Assembly (NCBI GenBank): GCA_015999765.1
Contig: JAECQR010000001.1
Coordinates: 62,001 to 126,000, forward strand
Direction of reading: 5' to 3'
Source of the DNA: Flavobacteriia bacterium
GTDB lineage: Bacteria; Bacteroidota; Bacteroidia; Flavobacteriales; Weeksellaceae
Length of the DNA stretch: 64,000 bases
In this document: in pieces, positions 26,140-35,054 of the stretch
Position numbering within the stretch: the first letter of the stretch is position 1
Layout: each line of letters starts with the position of its first letter
Made by a program: the position numbers and the translations under genes
Notes under the pieces: generated by a model
Database searches by the model: none
What the model was told of the DNA's origin: nothing
Seen by the model: the letters and a program-made list of their open reading frames with translations, nothing else

Positions 26140-27801
26140 ATGAACTCACTGAAAACCCTAAACCCTTATTTCTGGAAACACCGCATCCTGCTGTTTTGGG
26201 GATTCCTGTTTATTATCGCCAGCAACTTCTTCAGTATTTATAAGGTGCAGTTCGTAGGAAAATCTGTGGACCAGATTGCACAAACCGCAAATCAGGGATT
26301 TAACAAACAGGTGCTGATTTACGTAGCGATTATTGTTGTTTCATCAATACTTACAGGTTTTTTCACTTTTATGATGCGGCAAACCATCATTGTTGCATCA
26401 CGGAAAATTGAATACGAACTGAAAAATAAAATTTACACCCACTATCAGGAACTGTCTTTAACCGACTTTAAAAAAACTACGACCGGTGACTTAATGAACC
26501 GGCTCAGCGAAGATGTTGTAGCGGTGAGAATGTATTTGGGACCGGGGGTAATGTATGTGGTGAACCTCATTATTTTGCTCATTATTACAAGCATTTATAT
26601 GCTGAAAACTGATGTTTCTATGACGCTGTGGTCGTTGGTTCCACTTCCGATTCTCTCATACGTTATTTATAAAGTAAGTTCAATTATTAATCACAAATCG
26701 AAAATCATGCAGAAAAGCCAGTCTGCGATTTCGACTTTCGTGCAGGACAGTTTCTCCGGAATCCGCGTAGTGAAGTTTTTTGCCAAAGAAAAGTACATTG
26801 AGAAAAATTACGGAATAAAAGTTAAAGATTATCAGGATAAAGCCCTGGATCTCGCGAAAACGGAAGCTTACTTTTTTACCATTATTCTTTTTGTAATTGG
26901 GCTTCTAAATGTAGTGATTCTGGTAATAGGCGGACAAAAATATTTAAACAATGAACTCTCTGTAGGGAAAATTGCTGACTTTTTCATGTATATTAATATT
27001 CTGATCTGGCCATTTTCAATGGTGGGTTGGGTTACATCGGTAAACCAGAGAGCCGATGCGTCGATGGCAAGGATTAACGAATTTCTGGACATGAAAACCG
27101 ACATCATTAATACCAATCACGACATTTATCCGATTAAAGGTGATATTGAATTCCGAAATGTGTCTTACGTATATCCAAACACCGGAATCAAAGCCTTAGA
27201 TAATTTAAGTTTTACCATTGAGGCGGGAAAATCACTTGCGATAATGGGGAAAACAGGCAGCGGAAAATCAACCGTAGCACTTTTACTCTGCCGACTGATT
27301 GACCCGACGGAGGGAGAAATTCTGGTTGACGGTAAAAACCTGAAAGAACACAATCTGGAAAATTACCGTAAGCATATAGGATATATTCCTCAGGAAAGTT
27401 TTCTGTTTTCAGATACGATCGAAAATAACATCGGTTTTGCGGTGGACAAGCCCTCTTTAAAACTGGTCGAACACTATGCAAAAAAGGCGGATGTTCATAA
27501 AAATATTGTAGAATTCAAAGATCAGTATAAAACAATGGTTGGGGAAAGAGGCGTTATGCTCTCCGGAGGCCAGAAACAAAGGATCTGTATCGCCAGAGCC
27601 TTGATTAAAGAACCGAAGATTTTAATTTTTGATGATTCTCTCTCGGCATTGGATACTGAAACCGAGGAAAATATTCTTCAGAATATCGAAAATGAAATCC
27701 AGAAAAGCAGCTCGATTATCATTACGCACCGCGAAAGCAGCGCAAAACGTGCAGATAAAATATTGAATCTCACTAAAGTAGAAACTACAGCATCGGCATA
27801 A
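26140..27801 (+). CDS. ABC exporter (fused membrane and ATPase domains)
   Basis: 553 residues: six-helix ABC membrane domain (about 1-310) and an ATPase domain (about 330-550). Walker A is GKTGSGKST, the signature is LSGGQKQR, and the H-loop is IITHRES. Walker B reads LIFDDSLSALD: the residue after the Walker B Asp is Asp rather than the usual catalytic Glu, as in one half of some heterodimeric exporters. It probably works as a dimer exporting lipid, drug or peptide; the substrate is unknown. It is shorter than MsbA. It is divergent from nusB, and the PUR gene has its own promoter 57 bp downstream. Confidence 0.9.
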   Translation: MNSLKTLNPYFWKHRILLFWGFLFIIASNFFSIYKVQFVGKSVDQIAQTANQGFNKQVLIYVAIIVVSSILTGFFTFMMRQTIIVASRKIEYELKNKIYTHYQELSLTDFKKTTTGDLMNRLSEDVVAVRMYLGPGVMYVVNLIILLIITSIYMLKTDVSMTLWSLVPLPILSYVIYKVSSIINHKSKIMQKSQSAISTFVQDSFSGIRVVKFFAKEKYIEKNYGIKVKDYQDKALDLAKTEAYFFTIILFVIGLLNVVILVIGGQKYLNNELSVGKIADFFMYINILIWPFSMVGWVTSVNQRADASMARINEFLDMKTDIINTNHDIYPIKGDIEFRNVSYVYPNTGIKALDNLSFTIEAGKSLAIMGKTGSGKSTVALLLCRLIDPTEGEILVDGKNLKEHNLENYRKHIGYIPQESFLFSDTIENNIGFAVDKPSLKLVEHYAKKADVHKNIVEFKDQYKTMVGERGVMLSGGQKQRICIARALIKEPKILIFDDSLSALDTETEENILQNIENEIQKSSSIIITHRESSAKRADKILNLTKVETTASA

Positions 27802-27857
27802 AAATGCGGATTCGTTACTTATAATTCATTTTTGTTAACAAAAACCGATTAATTATT

Positions 27858-27886
27858 TTGCAATTAAAAGAAATCTTTTATATTTG
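27858..27886 (+). promoter_or_regulatory. Promoter of the PUR/DUF3276 gene
   Basis: TTG at 27858-27860, spacer 18 nt, TATATTTG at 27879-27886: a full Bacteroidota promoter 30 bp upstream of the ATG. Confidence 0.75.
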
Positions 27887-27915
27887 TTAAATAAGATTTG
27901 AAAAAATAGCTACAA

Positions 27916-28251
27916 ATGAGTGATTACAAGGAACGCCACGAAAATGAAATTTTCACAAAGGTGTTGAAAGCAGGAAGAAGAACATATTTCTTTGATGTTC
28001 GCGAAACTAAAGCGGGAGACTATTATCTGACAATCACCGAAAGCAAAAAGAATTTTGGGGAAAACGGAGAAGCAACTTTCGAAAAACATAAAATCTATCT
28101 CTACAAAGAAGATTTCAAAAGTTTCGAGGACATGTTCAGAGAATCTACAGACTTTATCATCAGTCAGAAAGGTGAAGACGTAATTTCTGAGAGACACGAC
28201 AAAGATTTTAAAGGCCGTTCATTCACAATTGAATCCGACGACGAAGTTTAA
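27916..28251 (+). CDS. PUR-alpha-like (DUF3276) nucleic-acid-binding protein
   Basis: 111 residues. The pattern EIFTKVLKAGRRTYFFDVRETKAGDYYLTITESKK matches DUF3276, a single PUR-like repeat that dimerises to bind single-stranded DNA or RNA. The sequence ends with an acidic tail (IESDDEV). Such proteins are very abundant in Bacteroidota, which fits the strong consensus promoter and the perfect terminator framing this one gene. Its precise role is not known. Confidence 0.9.
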   Translation: MSDYKERHENEIFTKVLKAGRRTYFFDVRETKAGDYYLTITESKKNFGENGEATFEKHKIYLYKEDFKSFEDMFRESTDFIISQKGEDVISERHDKDFKGRSFTIESDDEV

Positions 28252-28256
28252 TAAAC

Positions 28257-28285
28257 AAAAGCATCCCATTCAGGATGCTTTTTTT
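28257..28285 (+). terminator. Intrinsic terminator of the PUR gene
   Basis: Perfect 10-bp stem aaaagcatcc (28257-28266) / ggatgctttt (28273-28282), 6-nt loop, T-run. Confidence 0.9.
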
Positions 28286-28323
28286 ATTTGATCATTCAAG
28301 TAGGATAAAAGTATAAGTATTAA

Positions 28324-28356
28324 AATAAAAAAAACGCACTGAAAATCAATGCGTTT
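28324..28356 (-). terminator. Intrinsic terminator of tRNA-His
   Basis: Stem aaacgca (28332-28338) / tgcgttt (28350-28356), followed on the minus strand by a run of eight U. It begins 7 nt after the tRNA 3' end. Confidence 0.8.
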
Positions 28357-28362
28357 CGAGTG

Positions 28363-28437
28363 GGTGAATGAGGGGTCTCGAACCCCCGACCTCCGGAACC
28401 ACAATCCGGCGCTCTAACCAACTGAGCTACAATCACC
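28363..28437 (-). tRNA. tRNA-His (anticodon GTG)
   Basis: Minus strand: ggtgattgtagctcagttgg begins the molecule with the extra G(-1) typical of tRNA-His paired to C73. The anticodon arm ccgga/tccgg closes a loop with GTG (plus-strand 28400-28402). The T-arm is ggggg-ttcgaga-cccct. The acceptor stem has one U-U mismatch at the fifth pair; CCA is not encoded. It has its own promoter and terminator. Confidence 0.93.
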
Positions 28438-28448
28438 GTTTGAGGTTG

Positions 28449-28477
28449 CAAATATAGAGTTTTTCGAGAAATTACAA
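28449..28477 (-). promoter_or_regulatory. Promoter of tRNA-His, overlapping the end of bshB1
   Basis: On the minus strand TTG (28475-28477), spacer 18 nt, TATATTTG (28449-28456), 12 nt before the tRNA. The -33 element lies inside the last codons of bshB1. Confidence 0.75.
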
Positions 28478-29191
28478 AACTATTCCGTCAAAATTTTTGA
28501 AAGCAAGTAACTTTTCCGAAGTAAAACCTTCAGCGAAGTCAACACCCGACAATCTGCCTAAATCCTGAGCTCTGTAAGTTAAACTCTCCAGAAAATCCTT
28601 CGTGGCAATCGGAGTCATTGGTTCGTTTGAATTTGGGTCGTAAAACTGGGTTTTATACGCCAGACATGCTTCGATTTTTTTCTCCATAAAATCTGAAATA
28701 TCAACAACAAAATCCGGTGTAATAGGTTTCCACTGTATATAGTGGAAAACCTGCTTCGGCCGCCACTGCTTCTGATTTTCACCTTCAAGTTCAGTTTCAA
28801 TTTTAACCAATCCTGCAAGAAAACACGCGTCCGAAACTAATCTCGAAGCTTTCGCATGATCAGGATGTCTGTCGTCTATGGCGTTAGCAAAAACGATTTC
28901 GGGCTGATACTTGCGGATCATTTTCACAACCTGCATTTGATATTCTTCTGTATTGAGAATAAAACCGTCTTTCATTTTTAAATTCTCGCGCGCCGAAATC
29001 CCTAATATTTGAGAGGCTTCAGCGGCTTCTTCAGCTCTTGTAATATTGGTTCCGCGTGTTCCGAGTTCGCCTTGGGTCAAATCAACAATCGCAACTTTTT
29101 TCCCTTGGGAAATTAATTTAGCTAATGTTCCGCCGCAACCGAGTTCTACATCGTCCGGATGGGCGCCAATGGCCAGAATATCTACTTTCAT
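28472..29191 (-). CDS. bshB1: BshB1, bacillithiol biosynthesis deacetylase
   Basis: 239 residues, PIG-L/LmbE fold. The zinc/catalytic motif AHPDDVELGCGG (residues 8-19) and the second motif DDRHPDHAKAS, plus THIS-type central segments (YKTQFYDP), are those of BshB1. It deacetylates GlcNAc-malate to GlcN-malate, the second bacillithiol step after BshA (at 17.4-18.6 kb here). It is followed directly by the tRNA-His promoter, and the hypothetical protein gene at 29.2 kb lies 33 bp upstream, so they may be cotranscribed. Confidence 0.93.
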   Translation of the reverse strand: MKVDILAIGAHPDDVELGCGGTLAKLISQGKKVAIVDLTQGELGTRGTNITRAEEAAEASQILGISARENLKMKDGFILNTEEYQMQVVKMIRKYQPEIVFANAIDDRHPDHAKASRLVSDACFLAGLVKIETELEGENQKQWRPKQVFHYIQWKPITPDFVVDISDFMEKKIEACLAYKTQFYDPNSNEPMTPIATKDFLESLTYRAQDLGRLSGVDFAEGFTSEKLLAFKNFDGIVL

Positions 29192-29224
29192 CTCTTTTAA
29201 TCTAAAATATAATTTACTGAAATC

Positions 29225-29902
29225 TTATTCCTGATACTGATAAACGGTGGTTAAAAACTGAGCGTAAGACTGCTCGAGTCTTGTAATATCTCCGGATTTC
29301 AGATTGATACCTGCGTTTCCATCAGCATTTGAATTCACTGAAAAAGCAGAAAACTGAAAAAATTGCACGGGTTGGTTTTCCTGTGCAGAAAGTTTAATGG
29401 ATGATCCTAAAAGCTTTCTAGTGGAAACGGTATAAATTTCTCCTGGAGTAAGTGTGATTTTTGTAAAAGTACGCGGCTCAAAAGTCCTGTTATCTTTGTT
29501 GATGGCAATCGTCTGTTTCTTATAAGACGATGCGATCAGATAAATAATATTGTCCTCCTTTGGAAACTGATCAGCCGAAACATAATAAAGATTCAGTCTG
29601 TAATGCGCAGGATCAAATTTCTGTACGCCTCCGTCAACAGATTCAAAAGGCTTAATGGAAAACGCATTTGCTCCGATTTCTTTGGCTTTTTTATAGATCA
29701 TCCCGAAGACTTTTACATCGTCATCAGAAAAGCCCTGCACTTCAATTTCACCTAGGTATTCTGAAGCCGATACTTCCGGATTTACTTTGTATAGAAATTT
29801 GTCGTTGTTCGAATTTGTTTTCGATACTTTATTCAGTATTACATTCTGTGCGAACATAATCTGGCTCAACATAATCAAATATAAAAAGACTGATTTTTTC
29901 AT
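29225..29902 (-). CDS. Hypothetical secreted protein
   Basis: 225 residues from the ATG at 29902. That start overlaps the rfbD stop as ATGA and gives a clean signal peptide (MKKSVFLYLIMLSQIMFAQ); the upstream in-frame ATG at 29926 would place eight residues before it. The mature part has alternating beta strands and an unusual segment TRKLLGSSIKLSAQENQPVQ. I do not recognise the family. It is translationally coupled to rfbD and located 33 bp before bshB1. Confidence 0.75.
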   Translation of the reverse strand: MKKSVFLYLIMLSQIMFAQNVILNKVSKTNSNNDKFLYKVNPEVSASEYLGEIEVQGFSDDDVKVFGMIYKKAKEIGANAFSIKPFESVDGGVQKFDPAHYRLNLYYVSADQFPKEDNIIYLIASSYKKQTIAINKDNRTFEPRTFTKITLTPGEIYTVSTRKLLGSSIKLSAQENQPVQFFQFSAFSVNSNADGNAGINLKSGDITRLEQSYAQFLTTVYQYQE

Positions 29903-30765
29903 GATTTCTGTAGAATTTGTATACAATCTTCAAGAGAATTCTCCCAGTGATTTAGTTCGATCCGGTAAGTATTTCCTATTTTATCTAAAGCCATTGTACT
30001 GCGCTGCGGCCTTTTTGCCGGAGTAGGAAAATCTTGCGTGGTAATTGCATTGAGTTTTATTCCCGAATCTGAAAATTCTGCAATCTTTTCAGCAAAACAA
30101 AACCAGTTTGTTTCAGGATAATTGGAAAAGTGAAAAATGCCATAAGTTTTCGGTTCCGTTCCAATGATTTCCATGATTGCTTCTGCCAAATCATTAGCAT
30201 TGGTAGGCTGACCGAACTGGTCCGCAACAATTCCCAACTCATCCTTGGTCGAGAATAAGTTCAGCATTGTTTTCACAAAATTCTTATTAAACTCTGAATA
30301 CAGCCACGATGTGCGGATAATCACTGACTTCGGATTAAGATCCATCGCGAGTTCTTCACCTTTGAGTTTTGACGCTCCATAAACCCCTTGCGGATTCGTA
30401 AAATTATCTTCAGAATAAGAAATGTTCGTTTCACCATCGAAAACATAATCGGTGGAAACATGAATCAGTACGCAATTATGTTCAGCACAAGCATTGGCTA
30501 AATTTGCAACTCCATCGGCATTTACAGCGAATGCTTTTTCAGGTTCTGTTTCAGCCAGATCTACAGCGGTATAAGCGGAAGCATTAATACAGAAATGCGG
30601 TTTAAAGTCATAGAAGAAATCTGAAACTGAAGACTCATCTGTAATGTCAAGCGTTGCTGAATCTGTAAAATTAAATTCGTATCGGTCTTCGAAGTCAGGA
30701 GCAATCTTTCGGATACAGTTCCCTAACTGTCCGTTACCTCCGATGATCAGTATTCTTTTTGTCAT
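29899..30765 (-). CDS. rfbD: RmlD, dTDP-4-dehydrorhamnose reductase
   Basis: 288 residues. N-terminal Rossmann motif GGNGQLG, the catalytic YxxxK (YGASKLKGEE), the STDYVFDG segment and RTSWLYS are RmlD hallmarks. It reduces dTDP-4-keto-L-rhamnose to dTDP-L-rhamnose with NAD(P)H for surface polysaccharide. The other rhamnose genes (rfbA, B, C) are not nearby. It overlaps the thioesterase gene upstream and the hypothetical gene downstream by 4 bp each, so the three are tightly coupled. A similar reductase for another deoxysugar is possible. Confidence 0.9.
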   Translation of the reverse strand: MTKRILIIGGNGQLGNCIRKIAPDFEDRYEFNFTDSATLDITDESSVSDFFYDFKPHFCINASAYTAVDLAETEPEKAFAVNADGVANLANACAEHNCVLIHVSTDYVFDGETNISYSEDNFTNPQGVYGASKLKGEELAMDLNPKSVIIRTSWLYSEFNKNFVKTMLNLFSTKDELGIVADQFGQPTNANDLAEAIMEIIGTEPKTYGIFHFSNYPETNWFCFAEKIAEFSDSGIKLNAITTQDFPTPAKRPQRSTMALDKIGNTYRIELNHWENSLEDCIQILQKS

Positions 30766-31250
30766 TTTGGTGCTGATTTATTCAGTTTTCTGAAATATGA
30801 AACTCTGCTTTGGAAATCTTTCTCCTCTAAATTTACCAAAAATTTGCGGAAGAGGTCTTTTGTTTCTTCAGGCTGTGATTCTGAGCGGCGCGTTTTCATA
30901 TTAAAATAAATTACAGTAAGCCACAGAATGCTGTGAATAGTTTTGCCGTCTTCGCTTTTCATTAGAATCTCGACCTTGGAAAGCCGGTCGCCCAGTTCGA
31001 TTGTTTTGCTCGAAATCTGCACTTTAGCGTTGTAACGCACTTCCTTAAGATAAGCAATCTCGTTCTGTACGGTAATCCAGGTACAGCCGGTCTGGCTGGT
31101 ATAGCCTTCATAAGTAAAACCGTAACCGCTTTCTACATGATCTTCTCTTGCGTTAAGCATGTATTCCAGATATTTCACATTATTAAGGTGACCAATAGGA
31201 TCGCAGTCGCTAAAGCGCACTTTCTCTACTGATGAAATTTCTTTTTCCAT
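30762..31250 (-). CDS. Acyl-CoA thioesterase (hotdog fold, 4HBT type)
   Basis: 162 residues. The N-terminal EKVRFSDCDPIGHLNNVKYLEYM is the 4HBT thioesterase active-site region, with Asp in FSDCDPIGHLNN as the catalytic residue. It likely hydrolyses acyl-CoA or aryl-CoA; the substrate is not determined. It heads the coupled group thioesterase-rfbD-hypothetical (4-bp overlap with rfbD). A terminator for skp lies just upstream of it. Confidence 0.87.
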   Translation of the reverse strand: MEKEISSVEKVRFSDCDPIGHLNNVKYLEYMLNAREDHVESGYGFTYEGYTSQTGCTWITVQNEIAYLKEVRYNAKVQISSKTIELGDRLSKVEILMKSEDGKTIHSILWLTVIYFNMKTRRSESQPEETKDLFRKFLVNLEEKDFQSRVSYFRKLNKSAPK

Positions 31251-31261
31251 TTTACAAAATT

Positions 31262-31293
31262 AAAAAACCATCCTGAAAGTATCGGGATGGTTT
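31262..31293 (-). terminator. Terminator of the envelope operon ending with skp
   Basis: Perfect 9-bp stem aaaccatcc (31265-31273) / ggatggttt (31285-31293), 11-nt loop, U-run on the minus strand; separates skp from the thioesterase group. Confidence 0.85.
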
Positions 31294-31312
31294 AGGTTAT
31301 AGAAAGGGTTTA

Positions 31313-31807
31313 TTAAAGACCTAATTCTTTTTTTACAAGCGGAGTTGCATCCGGACCACCTTTGTAGATTAACGCTGTAGAATCGATAATGAAATCAAAA
31401 CTGTTTGCTTTAGCTACTTTAGCAACCGCATTGTTCAGCTTGTCGATGATTGGTTTTACCGCTGCATCTCTTCTTGAAGCCAAATCTTGTTGAGCAGTTT
31501 GTTGCAATGCCTGCAGATTCTGCTGTTTTTTCTGCAATTCACCTTCTTTAGCGGTTCTCTGGGCTTCTGTCATTTTAGCACCATCAGCCTGGTATTGCTG
31601 AACTTCTTTCTGGAAAGACTCTGCCTGCTTCTGAAGTTCATCACCTTTAGTTTTGCTGAAAGTATCTAAATCTGTGGTCATTTTCTTAGTTTCAGGCATT
31701 GCTGCCAATACAGCCTCGTAATCCATAGATGCAACTTTCTGAGCGTTCACTGCTCCTGCTGTTACCAACATCATTACTGCTGCAAATAATACACTTAATT
31801 TTTTCAT
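31313..31807 (-). CDS. skp: Skp/OmpH-like periplasmic chaperone (copy 2)
   Basis: 164 residues with a signal peptide ending VNAQ (about residue 22). The long helical hairpin, rich in Gln/Lys/Glu (QKQAESFQKEVQQYQADG, AQRTAKEGELQKKQQ), is the tentacle pair of Skp; the short beta part includes FDFIIDSTALIYKGG. It carries unfolded outer membrane proteins across the periplasm to BamA. It lies 33 bp after the first Skp gene and is the last gene of the operon uppS-bamA-skp-skp. Confidence 0.92.
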   Translation of the reverse strand: MKKLSVLFAAVMMLVTAGAVNAQKVASMDYEAVLAAMPETKKMTTDLDTFSKTKGDELQKQAESFQKEVQQYQADGAKMTEAQRTAKEGELQKKQQNLQALQQTAQQDLASRRDAAVKPIIDKLNNAVAKVAKANSFDFIIDSTALIYKGGPDATPLVKKELGL

Positions 31808-31840
31808 AATTGGGGTTGAATAATTTATTGTTGTTTAAAT

Positions 31841-32482
31841 TTATTTTGATCTTCTAGACTGCGCAGCGGGGGTTTTGTTTTCTTTATCTCTAGACAGTCT
31901 TAATTTTTCCTCTTTTGCATCTGCTTCGCTCATACCTGATCTTGCAGGCTTCTCCGGGCTTTTTGTTCCTGAGTTTTTCATCAACAAATCTAACACTTTA
32001 TCTGTATAATCGTAACGCTTTTCGAGGAAAATTACACTAATGTTATTGCTTTTATCAAGAACTATGCCCAAACTATTTTTCTCTGACACTGTACGGATTG
32101 CGTTCCATATCTGATCCTGAAAAGGTTTGGTAAGATTTGATCTGGCATTGTTGATTTCACCAAGAGTACCGAACCGGTTATTGATCATGTCCCTGATTTT
32201 CTTGTCAAGGTCATCAACTTCCTTTTCACGCTGTTTCAACTGATCGCCTACCAAAAGGACTCTCTCATTTTCCAGCAGCGATTTTTTCTTATCAAAGTCA
32301 GACTGTAACGTCTGGATTTCGGTCTGCCAGTTGGCAATCTGCTCATTAAGCCTGTCCTGCGCATCCTTGTACTGAGGCATTTTACTGAGGATATAATCGG
32401 TATCCACAACCCCGATTTTCTGTGCACCAAGCGCACCTGAAAATATGAGAAGCAGCAGCGAAAATAATTTGATTTGTTTCAT
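31841..32482 (-). CDS. Skp/OmpH-like periplasmic chaperone (copy 1)
   Basis: 213 residues from the ATG at 32482, which follows bamA by 11 bp and gives a signal peptide MKQIKLFSLLLLIFSGALGAQ; the longer frame up to 32530 would overlap bamA and add a non-signal extension. The body is a Skp helical hairpin (KDAQDRLNEQIANWQTEIQ, KQREKEVDDLDKKIRDM). A C-terminal basic tail (LRLSRDKENKTPAAQSRRSK) is longer than in copy 2. Paired Skp genes after bamA are the usual arrangement in Bacteroidota. Confidence 0.88.
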   Translation of the reverse strand: MKQIKLFSLLLLIFSGALGAQKIGVVDTDYILSKMPQYKDAQDRLNEQIANWQTEIQTLQSDFDKKKSLLENERVLLVGDQLKQREKEVDDLDKKIRDMINNRFGTLGEINNARSNLTKPFQDQIWNAIRTVSEKNSLGIVLDKSNNISVIFLEKRYDYTDKVLDLLMKNSGTKSPEKPARSGMSEADAKEEKLRLSRDKENKTPAAQSRRSK

Positions 32483-32493
32483 CTTATAACCTT

Positions 32494-35031
32494 TTATAAT
32501 GATTGATTCATGAGGAAGTGGGTTTTCCATCCTGCAGGTTCAGTACCCATAAGCGTTTTATCGAAACCATAAGCAAAATCGAAACCGATAAGTCCGAAGG
32601 CACCCATGTAAACTCTAACTCCAACTCCGGCAGAACGTTTCAGCTGGAATGGGTTATAGGTTCCGAAGGAATTCCATGCATTACCTCCTTCAAGGAAACT
32701 TAATGCATAAATTTTAGCGGTCTGATTCATCGAAATCGGGTATCTGAGTTCGAGCGCAAATCTGTTATATACTGTTGCTCCACCATAAGGAGTTACATCT
32801 TCCAGGGTTCCGCCTGTTGAGGATGCATTTTCATAACCGCGTAACGGCACCAATTCCCTACCGTCATATCTTCCACCAAACAATCCGGTTCCACCTACAT
32901 AAAATCTTTCAAACGGCGGTGCACCAAGTTCTTTGTTATAACCGTTCAGAAAGCCCATTTCGGCAGTACTTCTCAGCACCATCTTACCAACAACGGTATT
33001 GTATACATCGGCTTTCATCTTCACTTTATAGAATTCGAGCCATTTGTATTTTTCCACATTACTCATTGCCGCATAATTCTTGTCGCTGAAGAGTGAATAA
33101 GGCGGCGTAAACTTAACCGAAGCTTCTAAGTTGGAACCTTGCGTCGGGAAAATTGGGTCTAATCCGGCAGACATTCTGCTCAAACCAACATTGAAACTGA
33201 AGTTTTTCGCAGAACCGTTATATTCAGTTTCATTACCAAACTGGAACGGATAATTGCTGAAATCATAGCTTTGATACTGGATTCCTGTATATAATGAGAA
33301 ATAGTCATCCGGCCATCTCAAAAGTCTGTTTAATCCTGCACTTGCAGAGAAAATGTTCAGTTTTTGAGTTTCACCAAACTGGTCAGAATATCTTACCAAA
33401 GACTGGTTTACACTTACAGAAAGTGCGGTAGGTCGGGTTCCGAACAACCATGGCTCTGTGAATGAAATCCCGTAATTCTGGAAATACTGTCCCGCTTGCG
33501 CCTGGATCGAAAGGGTTTGCCCGTCACCCTGAGGAACCGGTTTGAAATCTTTAAGTTTCAAAAAGTTTCTCAGTGAAAAGTTGTTGAATGTAAGTCCTAA
33601 AGTCCCGATGAATGATCCGCCACCATAACCGGCCTGAAGCTGAACCTGAGAAGAACCTTTTTCTACAAGCGTCCAGTGTACATCTACCGTGTTATCCTGT
33701 GGATTCGGCACAATGTTCTGACCAACCTGCTGCGGATCGAAAAACTGCATCCCTGCTAAGTCAAAATAAGTTCTTTTTATATCGCTTTTTGCAAATAAGC
33801 TTCCCGGTTTTGTTCTCAATGAACGCAAAATTACGTGGTCATGCGTTGTAGTATTCCCACTCCATGTCACACGGTTCCAGGTTGCTTTTTCGCCTTCGTT
33901 AATCCGGATTTCCAAATTAATAGAGTCACCTGCCACCGATTTCTCGATTGGAGTCACGTTAGAGAACAGGTATCCGTTGTTCATGTAAATCGACTTGATA
34001 TCGGAATCATCTTCTTTTCCTCCGTCTTCGCCAACTTTCTTGTTAAAACCAACAGCATCATAAATGTCGCCGGTTTTATATCCTAAAACTTTTTGAAGAT
34101 AATCGGTAGAGAACGCCGTATTTCCAAGGAAATTGATGTCGCCGATATAATATTTTTTTCCTTCGCTGAGTTTCACATTGATTTCGAAATCGTTTTTAGG
34201 ATTTCTCCAAACGGAATCGGAAACGATCTTCGCATCACGAAAACCTAATGAGCGATAGTAGTTTACAAGATTATTCTTGTCCTCTTCATATTTCTCTTCG
34301 ATGAATTTTGATGGTTTCAGAATCCCCTGAATACCGAATCTCTTTTGCTTTGTGTCTTTGAAACCTTTTTTGCGCAGTTTACTGTCGGACACATTTTCGT
34401 TTCCTTCAAACTCAATATGACTGATTTTTACCTTTTTGCCACGCTCTACATTAATCGTCCAGTCTACCAATTCAGGATCCTGGGCATTAACTTTATCTTC
34501 AATCGTTACTTTGGAGTCTGCATAACCCTTTTTGATATATTCTTTCGGAATATTTGTTTTCAGGGTTGAAATTAAATTCTGGGTGATTTTGGTCCCGGGT
34601 TTCAGGTTGTTGTCTTTGGCGAGTTTTTCGCTTTTCGACCTCCCGACTCCTTTACCTGTAAATTTTACTTCGCCAAGGTCCTGCAGATCCTGGAGGTTGA
34701 AACGCAGCACGATTTGTTCGCCTTCGATACTTTGAATATAAACTTCAACTTCCGAAAAAGACTGTGTTTCCCAAAGTTTTTTAATGGCGTTACTTATTTT
34801 CTGTCCTGGAATTTCAACGCTTTCGTTCTTGTTAAGACCGGTAAATCTTAAGATCTGTGCGGGGGTATATTTTTTTACGCCATCTACCACAATGTCTTTA
34901 AGGATGTAGGATCCTGTTTCGTTCTGAGCGTATACCGGGTTATTGTCCTGCGGCGTCTGCTCGGGAGTAATCTGACCATAGAAATGTGCCGAAGCCACAA
35001 ACATGATGATGGGTAAGAATTTAAACTTCAT
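32494..35031 (-). CDS. bamA: BamA, outer membrane protein assembly factor
   Basis: 845 residues: signal peptide, five POTRA domains (about 45-430) and a C-terminal 16-strand barrel (from about 430) ending with Leu in MNQSL rather than Phe. The (V/I)RG(F/Y) motif of barrel loop 6 reads LRGYENASS. It inserts outer membrane proteins. Between uppS (23 bp) and the Skp genes (11 bp), it is the core of an envelope operon: DUF6089-uppS-bamA-skp-skp. Confidence 0.96.
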   Translation of the reverse strand: MKFKFLPIIMFVASAHFYGQITPEQTPQDNNPVYAQNETGSYILKDIVVDGVKKYTPAQILRFTGLNKNESVEIPGQKISNAIKKLWETQSFSEVEVYIQSIEGEQIVLRFNLQDLQDLGEVKFTGKGVGRSKSEKLAKDNNLKPGTKITQNLISTLKTNIPKEYIKKGYADSKVTIEDKVNAQDPELVDWTINVERGKKVKISHIEFEGNENVSDSKLRKKGFKDTKQKRFGIQGILKPSKFIEEKYEEDKNNLVNYYRSLGFRDAKIVSDSVWRNPKNDFEINVKLSEGKKYYIGDINFLGNTAFSTDYLQKVLGYKTGDIYDAVGFNKKVGEDGGKEDDSDIKSIYMNNGYLFSNVTPIEKSVAGDSINLEIRINEGEKATWNRVTWSGNTTTHDHVILRSLRTKPGSLFAKSDIKRTYFDLAGMQFFDPQQVGQNIVPNPQDNTVDVHWTLVEKGSSQVQLQAGYGGGSFIGTLGLTFNNFSLRNFLKLKDFKPVPQGDGQTLSIQAQAGQYFQNYGISFTEPWLFGTRPTALSVSVNQSLVRYSDQFGETQKLNIFSASAGLNRLLRWPDDYFSLYTGIQYQSYDFSNYPFQFGNETEYNGSAKNFSFNVGLSRMSAGLDPIFPTQGSNLEASVKFTPPYSLFSDKNYAAMSNVEKYKWLEFYKVKMKADVYNTVVGKMVLRSTAEMGFLNGYNKELGAPPFERFYVGGTGLFGGRYDGRELVPLRGYENASSTGGTLEDVTPYGGATVYNRFALELRYPISMNQTAKIYALSFLEGGNAWNSFGTYNPFQLKRSAGVGVRVYMGAFGLIGFDFAYGFDKTLMGTEPAGWKTHFLMNQSL

Positions 35032-35054
35032 TTTTTATCTTGCTAACTTTTCTT

